From contig PMHH01000148.1 of the NCBI GenBank assembly GCA_003156595.1, forward strand, positions 2,710 to 42,655: a stretch of 39,946 bases of DNA, written 5' to 3'. A model generated the notes under the pieces. That model had not been told where the DNA came from, did not search any database, and was given only the letters and a program-made list of their open reading frames with translations. Below, in pieces: positions 8,121 to 14,179 of this stretch; within the stretch, counting starts at the first letter, position 1, and each line of letters starts with the position of its first letter. Both the position numbers and the translations under genes were made by a program. The DNA is from Acidimicrobiaceae bacterium (GTDB lineage Bacteria; Actinomycetota; Acidimicrobiia; Acidimicrobiales; Palsa-688).

Positions 8121-8783
8121 ATGAGCGACCCGCGCATCGAGCAGGAAAAACGGATCGCCGCCGAGGCCGCCGCCGGCTTGGTCACCGACGGCATGATGGT
8201 GGGCCTGGGGACCGGTACCACGGTGGCGTACCTGCTCCCCGCACTGGCGGCCCGAGCGCTCGACATTCGCTGCGTGGCCACGTCGCCGGCGACCGAAATC
8301 GAAGCCCGCCGCCTCGGTCTCGATGTGCGCGCCTTCGAAGGCATCGACCACCTAGACCTCGCCGTAGATGGTGCCGATCAGGTCGACAGCGATGGGTGGC
8401 TCGTCAAGGGAGGCGGCGGGGCCCACACCCGCGAGAAGGTGGTGGCCGCCGCGGCGGTGCGGTTCGTCGTGATCGCGTCGTCAGACAAGATCGTCGATCG
8501 GCTGCGCCCGCCGGTGCCGCTCGAGCTGCTGGCGTTCGGGGTGGACTCCGTCCTCCGCGCCCTACCGGCCGCGACGCTCCGGCCTTCTACGCCCCCAACG
8601 CCCGATGGCGGACTCATCGCCGACTGGCATGGCGACTTCGGCGACCCCGGTGCCCTGGCCGCTCAGCTAGCCGCCGTCGCCGGCGTGGTCGAACACGGCC
8701 TGTTCCCGCCGTGGTTGGTATCCGACATCCTCATCGGCCGTGGCGACCAGGTGGAACACCGCTCGCCACGGGGCGGGTCCTAG
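8121..8783 (+). CDS. rpiA: Ribose-5-phosphate isomerase A
   Basis: Interconverts ribose-5-phosphate and ribulose-5-phosphate in the non-oxidative pentose phosphate pathway. All RpiA signatures are present across 220 residues: the phosphate loop GLGTGTTV near residue 28, DGADQVD with the catalytic Asp pair near residue 83, KGGGGAHTREK near residue 94, and the C-terminal GVVEHGLF. Length matches the family. It starts at ATG 8121. The stop overlaps by four bases the stop of the convergent damaged gene. The insertion RPSTPPTPDGG near residue 155 is Pro/Thr-rich but harmless. Confidence 0.95.
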   Translation: MSDPRIEQEKRIAAEAAAGLVTDGMMVGLGTGTTVAYLLPALAARALDIRCVATSPATEIEARRLGLDVRAFEGIDHLDLAVDGADQVDSDGWLVKGGGGAHTREKVVAAAAVRFVVIASSDKIVDRLRPPVPLELLAFGVDSVLRALPAATLRPSTPPTPDGGLIADWHGDFGDPGALAAQLAAVAGVVEHGLFPPWLVSDILIGRGDQVEHRSPRGGS

Positions 8784-9231
8784 CGATTCCGCATGCGGTC
8801 CCAGAACGACAAATCCTCCGTCGCCAGTAGGTTGCCATCTTCGTCATAGGCGCGTAGCTCGTGCAGACCGAACTTGCCTGAGGGCGGCTTCGGCCAGGCA
8901 ACCCTGCGTAGAAGCGCAATCCGTCGACGATGCCTTGACCACACGCAAGTAGTTCGGATTCGTCTCCGGCGCCGGTGCGGATCAGAACGTTCCTGACTGC
9001 GGGCCGGGCCCGTACCACGATGCCTAGAGGCCCCTCCCCGCTCCGCCCCGTGTAGGTGCAGATGAGATCATCTCCCCAGAGCTTGGGACCGGCCATTCCT
9101 CCGCTGCATAGGTAGTCGCCGGGGCCGCTGACTTCGAGTCCGGTCCAGTAGCCGTCGTCGTCACCGCCAGCCTCCAGGGTCCATTGGACGTCGCGAACGG
9201 TTCCGCTTCCGATCAAGCGCGTCTCACTCAC
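8780..9231 (-). pseudogene. Unrecognised small protein gene with an internal frameshift
   Basis: A protein-like frame starts at GTG 9231 (VSETRLIGSGTVRDV), 8 bases after the GNAT stop. It reads well for about 109 codons to GIVDGLRFYAG, then turns into Arg/Ser-rich nonsense that overruns rpiA. From that point another minus frame reads WPKPPSGKFGLHELRAYDED and ends in FWDRMRNR with a TAG at 8780-8782. Joining them requires one extra base near CCC 8902-8904, for example four Cs instead of three. The intact protein would have about 150 residues. I do not recognise the family. This could be a true pseudogene, a homopolymer assembly error, or -1 frameshifting. Confidence 0.7.
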
Positions 9232-9239
9232 CTTGGTCT

Positions 9240-9671
9240 CTACCGCTGGTAGATGACGAACGAGGTCGGGCGGGCGACCTGGTCGTAGAGGGAACGGGCC
9301 GCGCCGTTGTACTGCTGGGTCTGCCAGTAGGTGTTGGTGGCTCCCCGTCGATCGGCCTCGTCGTAGGTGGCCTGAATCAGCTCGCGCCCGATCGAGGTTC
9401 CTCGGGAGGCGTGTGACACGAAGAGGTCCTCCAGGTAGCAATATGACGTTTCCGACCACGTGGACGGGTGGAACACCAAGTGGGCGAAGCCCAGCAGCTC
9501 CCCGTCGTTTCCCACCGCGACTAGGCCTACCATGCCATCGGTCTGCTTGATCAGGCGATCGAAGGTCCTCGCCGTGACCGTCTCCGATAGCTGGGCCCGG
9601 TAGAAGCTCAAGTACCCCTGCCACAGCTTGCTCCAGGCGTTGTAGTCCGCTGCTTCAACCTCTCGGATCAT
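9240..9671 (-). CDS. GNAT family N-acetyltransferase
   Basis: A 143-residue GNAT-fold acyl-CoA-dependent acetyltransferase. The N-terminal strand-helix (MIREVEAADYNAWSKLWQGYL), the central strand (LLGFAHLVFH), the beta4 segment (YLEDLFVSHASRG) and the acetyl-CoA pyrophosphate-binding region (SRGTSIGRELIQ) are in the right order. The late segment TYWQTQQYNGAARSLYDQV is the typical beta5-alpha4 part. I chose ATG 9671 over the track's 9722 because the upstream codons overlap the opposite-strand gene and add nothing conserved. The acceptor substrate is unknown. The broken gene at 8780 follows 8 bases downstream on the same strand. Confidence 0.87.
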   Translation of the reverse strand: MIREVEAADYNAWSKLWQGYLSFYRAQLSETVTARTFDRLIKQTDGMVGLVAVGNDGELLGFAHLVFHPSTWSETSYCYLEDLFVSHASRGTSIGRELIQATYDEADRRGATNTYWQTQQYNGAARSLYDQVARPTSFVIYQR

Positions 9672-9690
9672 GCAGAGGAGGGTAAGGCCT

Positions 9691-10374
9691 GTGTCGCTTC
9701 CAGTCAGCCCGACAGTTACCATTGGAGTGGTGGCTTTTTGGGGCAGCTCGATCTATCGCGGCGATGATCGGCGGGCCGATTGGGCTTTCGGGTTCGGCCT
9801 TGTCGCCGCCGCTTCGCTGGTAGGAGTTGTTGCCACCCGGTCGGAGGACTTGGTTCAGGCTTTGCTCGGACTCATGTTTCTGGGATCGAGCGTGACCGCG
9901 CTGGTCCTAGGGCTGGTGGTCCTCGGTCGTCGCCACGTCTTGGCGAAGGTGACCGTTCAGAAAGCTTTCATCGGGGTGGCGCTCGGAAGTCTCGTGGCCG
10001 TCGCGGTTGGGTTCTGGGTCTTGTCACTGATCTTCGCGATCCACCAAGGTCAGAACAGTCTCCCGTTCCTGAGCCAGGAGAACCGGATCACGCTCAACTG
10101 CGTGAACGCCGAGGAGCGGTCAGGAGTGCCGCTAGGTCAAGCCTTCGACGACTGCTCAGGCTGTCCTTCCTCAGAGAGCCGGGTCGAGCCGGTGACCGGG
10201 AACGGCGTCAATGGCACATCGTCCTCCTGCCTGGTAAGCACCCAGACATCTTGGTTGTACTGGCCGCTCGCGGCCATCCCCTTCGGGTCGTGGCTAGTCG
10301 TGATGGCGGTTGGTTGGCGCCTGCTCTTCCGCCGCCCGTACCGACCTCCACCCCCGGCGCCGTGGCCTGCTTGA
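9691..10374 (+). CDS. Hypothetical integral membrane protein
   Basis: A 227-residue protein of no family I recognise. GTG 9691 is chosen because GAGGAGGG sits 8 bases upstream; the track start at 9670 would put this element inside the gene. About four membrane segments are visible: two within the first 70 residues (FGFGLVAAASLVGVVA and LLGLMFLGSSVTALVLGLVVL), one around FIGVALGSLVAVAVGFWVL, and one near the end (WPLAAIPFGSWLVVMAVGW). Between the last two lies a ~75-residue polar loop with four cysteines (NCVNAE, DDCSGC, SSCLV), probably extracytoplasmic and disulfide-bonded. The C-terminus is Pro/Arg-rich. It is divergent from the GNAT gene. Confidence 0.65.
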   Translation: MSLPVSPTVTIGVVAFWGSSIYRGDDRRADWAFGFGLVAAASLVGVVATRSEDLVQALLGLMFLGSSVTALVLGLVVLGRRHVLAKVTVQKAFIGVALGSLVAVAVGFWVLSLIFAIHQGQNSLPFLSQENRITLNCVNAEERSGVPLGQAFDDCSGCPSSESRVEPVTGNGVNGTSSSCLVSTQTSWLYWPLAAIPFGSWLVVMAVGWRLLFRRPYRPPPPAPWPA

Positions 10375-10451
10375 CACTTGACTCCCGGACGGTCCATATC
10401 GATCGCGTTCCAGCAGGGCGCCTTGCGGTGCGGTGAGGTCAGACTGACGTC

Positions 10452-10625
10452 ATGTCACACCCGGACTGGGGCGCCCTTCTCGCACGTTATGGCCAGCGTC
10501 TCCACGCGATTGCCGGCGACCGCCATCACGTCGTGTCACCGCTTGGTGGCCGACCAGGGCATCATCAGGGACAGGCTCGTTTACTCGAGACTCGGTCCAA
10601 GACGGGGCGTCGGAGCAGGAGCTAG
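10452..10625 (+). pseudogene. Short 57-codon ORF, likely 5' remnant of a truncated gene
   Basis: Too short for the ORF track. ATG 10452 opens a frame of 57 codons ending at TAG 10623. The first ~32 residues (MSHPDWGALLARYGQRLHAI... HHVVSPLG) look like real protein: amphipathic, non-repetitive and with a normal composition. The remaining ~25 are Gln/Arg/Ser-rich and look like out-of-frame sequence. I read this as the 5' end of a gene that was deleted or frameshifted, though a genuine micro-protein is possible. No family is assigned. The surrounding 10375-10651 interval contains nothing else that I can support. Confidence 0.35.
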
Positions 10626-10651
10626 CCAGGAAGCAAACCCGCAGGTCAGCC

Positions 10652-11869
10652 CTAGTTGATGTGCAGTCCAGAGATGGCCCGGGCGATGACCAGCTGCTGG
10701 ATCTCGCTGGTGCCCTCGAAGATCGTGAAGATCTTGGCGTCGCGATGCCACCGCTCGACCGGGTGGTCACGGATATAGCCGGCGCCGCCGAGGATCTGAA
10801 TGGCGTCGTCGGTCACCCGCACGGCAGTCTCGCCGGCGAACAGCTTCGACTGGGAGCCCTCGGCCGCCTCGAACCCCTTGCCGCTGGCACCTCGCCACGA
10901 TGCATTCCATACGAGCAGCCGAGCCGCGTCGGTGTACATGCGCATCTGGGCCAGCTTGAAGGCGATGGCTTGGTTCTCGATGATGGCCCGGCCGAACTGC
11001 TTGCGTTCCTTGGCGTAGTCGAGCGAGTACTCGTACGCGGCCCGGGCGATCCCGACGGCCTGGGCCCCGACTGCCGGCCTGGTGGTCTCGAAGGTGGATA
11101 GGGCCGCCTGCGAGCGCTCACCGGTTAGGCCTTCCCGGGCCCGAGCCAGACGGGCATCGAGCTTGTCCTTGCCACCGAGCAACATGCGGCCAGGCACGCG
11201 CACGTCCTCGAGGATGACCTCAGCGGTGTGCGACGCCCGGATGCCCATCTTCTTGAACTTCTGGCCCTGGCTGAGACCCTTGGTCCCCGGCGGGAGGATG
11301 AAGCTGGCCTGGCCTCGGCCCTTTAGATCGGGTTCTACCGAGGCCACCACCACATGGATGTCGGCTATGCCGCCGTTGGTGATCCAGGTCTTGGTGCCGT
11401 TGAGGACCCACTCGTCGGTTGCCTCGTCGTAGACGGCCCGGGTGCGCATGGAGCTGACGTCGGAGCCGGCATCGGCCTCGGACACGCAGAAGGCAGCCAC
11501 GGCGATCTTCTCGGGTGTCCCGAAACACTGGGGCACCCACTCGGCGATCTGCTCCGGTGTGCCGTTTCCGAAGATCCCTGCTACGCCGAGGGTGGTCCCG
11601 AAGATCGCCAGGCCGATGCCGGCGTCACCCCACGCCATTTCCTCCATGACCAGGGGCACGGAGATTCCGGTGGGATCGCCAAACATGCTGGCGATGAAAT
11701 CGAGCGAATACAGCCCGATCGTGGCCGCCTCCTCGATGATCGGCCACGGGGTCTCCTCCCGCTCGTCCCACTCGTGCGCCGCCGGGCGCACCACCTTGTC
11801 GGCGAAATCGTGGACCCACTTCTGGAGCTGGATCTGATCCTCGTTGAGGCCGTTGGAAAAGTCGCTCAT
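10652..11869 (-). CDS. Acyl-CoA dehydrogenase
   Basis: FAD-dependent alpha,beta-dehydrogenation of an acyl-CoA, passing electrons to ETF. The 405-residue protein has the N-terminal helical domain, the middle beta domain (AFCVSEADAGSDVSSMRT, then VLNGTKTWITNGG), the C-terminal helical domain with YAKERKQFGRAI, and QILGGAGYIRDHPVERWHRDAKIFTIFEGTSEIQ, where the Glu in EGTSEIQ is the usual catalytic base. ATG 11869 is the start: GGGAGGGTG lies about 6 bases upstream, and the track's extra 23 codons cover the promoter. A TetR-type palindrome lies 31-48 bases upstream, suggesting repression relieved by an acyl-CoA (inference). Chain-length specificity cannot be read. Confidence 0.94.
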   Translation of the reverse strand: MSDFSNGLNEDQIQLQKWVHDFADKVVRPAAHEWDEREETPWPIIEEAATIGLYSLDFIASMFGDPTGISVPLVMEEMAWGDAGIGLAIFGTTLGVAGIFGNGTPEQIAEWVPQCFGTPEKIAVAAFCVSEADAGSDVSSMRTRAVYDEATDEWVLNGTKTWITNGGIADIHVVVASVEPDLKGRGQASFILPPGTKGLSQGQKFKKMGIRASHTAEVILEDVRVPGRMLLGGKDKLDARLARAREGLTGERSQAALSTFETTRPAVGAQAVGIARAAYEYSLDYAKERKQFGRAIIENQAIAFKLAQMRMYTDAARLLVWNASWRGASGKGFEAAEGSQSKLFAGETAVRVTDDAIQILGGAGYIRDHPVERWHRDAKIFTIFEGTSEIQQLVIARAISGLHIN

Positions 11870-11899
11870 GTCTGCACCCTCCCTAGAGAGTTCCCCCGT

Positions 11900-11917
11900 T
11901 GTTACCCGATGGTAACA
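11900..11917. promoter_or_regulatory. Inverted repeat, candidate operator of the acyl-CoA dehydrogenase
   Basis: TGTTACC-CGAT-GGTAACA is a perfect 7-bp inverted repeat with a 4-base spacer, 31 bases upstream of the acyl-CoA dehydrogenase start. Its size and symmetry fit a dimeric regulator, most often TetR-type in fatty-acid catabolic promoters. The cognate regulator is not identified. No convincing -35/-10 pair could be set beside it. Confidence 0.55.
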
Positions 11918-11967
11918 TAGCCGGGTCAGGGACTGCACGCCATGTGACGAATGTCGCTCCTCAGGCC

Positions 11968-12018
11968 GGCGAATCTCAACGACTGGCGAATCTCAACGAC
12001 TGGCGAATCTCAACGACT
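11968..12018. repeat. Three perfect 17-bp tandem repeats at the thioesterase 3' end
   Basis: GGCGAATCTCAACGACT occurs three times in a row without a mismatch (11968-11984, 11985-12001, 12002-12018). The third copy contains the stop codon and last codons of the thioesterase gene; the other two lie in the spacer before the acyl-CoA dehydrogenase. Perfect identity suggests recent replication slippage. Confidence 0.9.
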
Positions 12019-12813
12019 GAGGACCATCGCCAGCTGGCGGGACAGGGCGACCGGGCGTCCCTCGCTGTCCCACAGCTCGCCGTCCTCCTCCATCAAGCCG
12101 TCGACGAGCACCCGGGTCCGGAATGTCCCCAGCAGCCACCCCGGCGAGGGTCGGCCGCGGACATGCACGGTCAACTCGATCGTCGGCACCCAGCCGGCGG
12201 CCATCGAGCCGAGCAGCGTGGGTGGGAAGGCGTCCGCGAAGGCGACTGCAGACAGGGCGCTGGGCTCGGTCCCGTCGCGGAAACGGATCCACCCGGTGAT
12301 CTCGAACGGGTCCCCCTCGCCAGGCCGGCCCCATGGGCTATCGGCGGGGAGGCGCAGGTCGAAGCGGTTCATGATCTCCGGGATCGGGCGGCCGGCGTGC
12401 CGCGTCAAGTGGGCGAGGCTCACGCACTCGTCGGGCGGCGGAATGTCCGGAGGGCGGGCGCTCACGCGCGTTGGCCCCTTACGTTCGGTCAAGTCGCCAA
12501 AGGCGCCGAGCACCCGCACCCGCTCCCGCCCGCCTTGGAGGACCTCCGCCATGACGGTGACGAACGTCCGGCCCGGCTTTATGACCTGGGTCCGGATCGT
12601 CACCAAGCCCTCGGCCGGCGGGGAAAGGTAGTGCGCGGTCACCGTGACCGGATCCGGCCGGCCCGCCTCCCCCTGCATTGCCCGCACCGCAATGGCCAGC
12701 AGGTAGCCACCATTGGGATTGTTCCCGACGTTCCAGCGGGGCTGGAGGTCGGCCGTCCAGCTGTCGCCGTCCCGCTGCACCGCGGTATCCCGCTCGAAGT
12801 CTGATCCGGTCAC
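12010..12813 (-). CDS. Acyl-CoA thioesterase, double-hotdog (TesB-like/4HBT_3)
   Basis: A 267-residue protein with two hotdog modules. The N-terminal module contains WNVGNNPNGGYLLAIAVRAM, the family's Asn-Gly-Gly region, and VTAHYLSPP. The C-terminal module contains WIRFRDGTEPSALSAVAFADAFPP, with the Asp in the usual active position, then TIELTVHVRG. It should hydrolyse medium- or long-chain acyl-CoA. The GTG start overlaps the cysS stop (GTGA), so it is translated from the cysS message. The last codons lie in a 17-bp tandem repeat, which may vary the C-terminus. Placement before an acyl-CoA dehydrogenase on the same strand suggests fatty-acid turnover, though cysS is an unrelated operon partner. 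Confidence 0.85.
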   Translation of the reverse strand: MTGSDFERDTAVQRDGDSWTADLQPRWNVGNNPNGGYLLAIAVRAMQGEAGRPDPVTVTAHYLSPPAEGLVTIRTQVIKPGRTFVTVMAEVLQGGRERVRVLGAFGDLTERKGPTRVSARPPDIPPPDECVSLAHLTRHAGRPIPEIMNRFDLRLPADSPWGRPGEGDPFEITGWIRFRDGTEPSALSAVAFADAFPPTLLGSMAAGWVPTIELTVHVRGRPSPGWLLGTFRTRVLVDGLMEEDGELWDSEGRPVALSRQLAMVLSR

Positions 12814-14159
12814 TTGCGAATTGTGGTCCCGTCGGGACCGTCCTCGACAATCCAGCCCTCGGCCTGCAGCTCCGAGCGCAGGGCGTCGGCCCGGGCCCAG
12901 TCCTTGGCGGCCCGGGCTTCATCCCGGGCGTGGGCCATGGCGAGGGCCTCAGGCGGCACCCCGGCCACTTGATCTTGGAGCGCCAAGCCGAGCGCGTCCT
13001 CGAAGATGACGAACACCGCCGCGGCTAGGGCCTGGCCACGTTGACCAGTGGCGGCCCGCGCCTGGCGCAGCAGGTCGAAGGCGCCGGCCACCGCGTTGGG
13101 GGTGTCGAGATCATCGTCCATGCGCTCCCGGAAGCGCTCGAGCGCGGCCGGGTCGGGATCTGAAGCGCGGGCTCCAGCGAACTCCCGGGCAAAAATGTCC
13201 AGCCGGTCGATGCTCCGCTCGTTCGCGGCCAGGCTGGACTCTCCGATGGTCATCGGCGACCGGTAGTGCGATTGCAGGACCTGCAACCGGAAGGCCCGAG
13301 GGTCGTGGGCATCGAGCAGCTCCAAGAGGGAGAGGGTGTTTCCCAGCGACTTGCTCATTTTTTCACCGCTATCGGCGACGACCATCCCTGAGTGCACCCA
13401 CCGCCTGGCGAACGGCCGCCCGACGCCGAGGGCCTGGGCCCGCTCGTTCTCGTGATGAGGGAACGCCAGGTCCTGACCACCCCCATGGAGGTCGAATCCG
13501 TCGCCGAGCAAGTCGAGCGACATGACGACGCACTCGGTGTGCCATCCAGGCCGGCCCGGGCCCCACGGCGACTCCCAGCTCGGCTCGCCCGGCTTGGCCG
13601 CCTTCCAGAGAACGAAGTCGATCGGAGATCGCTTCCCGGCCTCCTCCGCCACCTCCACTCGGGCGCCGGCCCGCAGGCTTTCGAGGGGCTGGAGGGCCAG
13701 GAGCCCGTAGCCTTCCACCGACTCGGAGGCGAAGTACACGCCGTCGCCGCCGACATAGGCGTGGCCTCGCTCGATCAGCTCGGAGATCAGGTCGACCATG
13801 TCGCGGATGTAGGCAGTGGCGTGAGGCGACTCGGTGGGCCGCTCGACCCCCAGCCGGGCCATGGTGTCCCACCACACCTTTTCGTAGTGGGCCGCCACGT
13901 CCTCGGCGGACCGGCCTTCGGCGGCCGCCCGGGCGATGATCTTGTCCTCGACGTCGGTCACGTTCGACACGAACCGGACATCGAGACCGGACCAGGTGAG
14001 GTAGCGGCACACCACGTCCCACACCACGTTGAAACGCCCGTGACCGACGTGGGGTTCGCCCGACACCGTCGGCCCGCAGACGTACATCGACAGCCGGCCG
14101 GGGTCGCGCAGCTCGAGCGGGACGATGGTGCCTAATGCGGTGTCGTGCAGGCGTAGCAC
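12810..14159 (-). CDS. cysS: Cysteine--tRNA ligase
   Basis: Class I synthetase charging tRNA-Cys. The 449-residue protein has the HIGH-type motif PHVGH (36-40) and KMSKS (267-271). It also has the zinc-site residues Cys28, Cys210, His235 and Glu239, the ligands that recognise cysteine. The C-terminal DALR-like helical region and a small anticodon-binding tail (KDWARADALRSELQAEGW) are present, which supports CysRS over the shorter mycothiol ligase MshC. Both families share the GEPSWESPWGPGRPGWH region, so the length and tail matter here. The start is GTG 14159, 20 bases from the divergent valS start. Confidence 0.93.
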   Translation of the reverse strand: MLRLHDTALGTIVPLELRDPGRLSMYVCGPTVSGEPHVGHGRFNVVWDVVCRYLTWSGLDVRFVSNVTDVEDKIIARAAAEGRSAEDVAAHYEKVWWDTMARLGVERPTESPHATAYIRDMVDLISELIERGHAYVGGDGVYFASESVEGYGLLALQPLESLRAGARVEVAEEAGKRSPIDFVLWKAAKPGEPSWESPWGPGRPGWHTECVVMSLDLLGDGFDLHGGGQDLAFPHHENERAQALGVGRPFARRWVHSGMVVADSGEKMSKSLGNTLSLLELLDAHDPRAFRLQVLQSHYRSPMTIGESSLAANERSIDRLDIFAREFAGARASDPDPAALERFRERMDDDLDTPNAVAGAFDLLRQARAATGQRGQALAAAVFVIFEDALGLALQDQVAGVPPEALAMAHARDEARAAKDWARADALRSELQAEGWIVEDGPDGTTIRK

Positions 14160-14179
14160 GCAAGTACGGTAGCGGGATC

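Noticed and set aside
10378-10659. 93-residue plus-strand ORF in the spacer before the acyl-CoA dehydrogenase
   Set aside because: No start context and a Ser/Arg/Thr-rich composition. The ATG 10452 frame is a better, though still weak, candidate.
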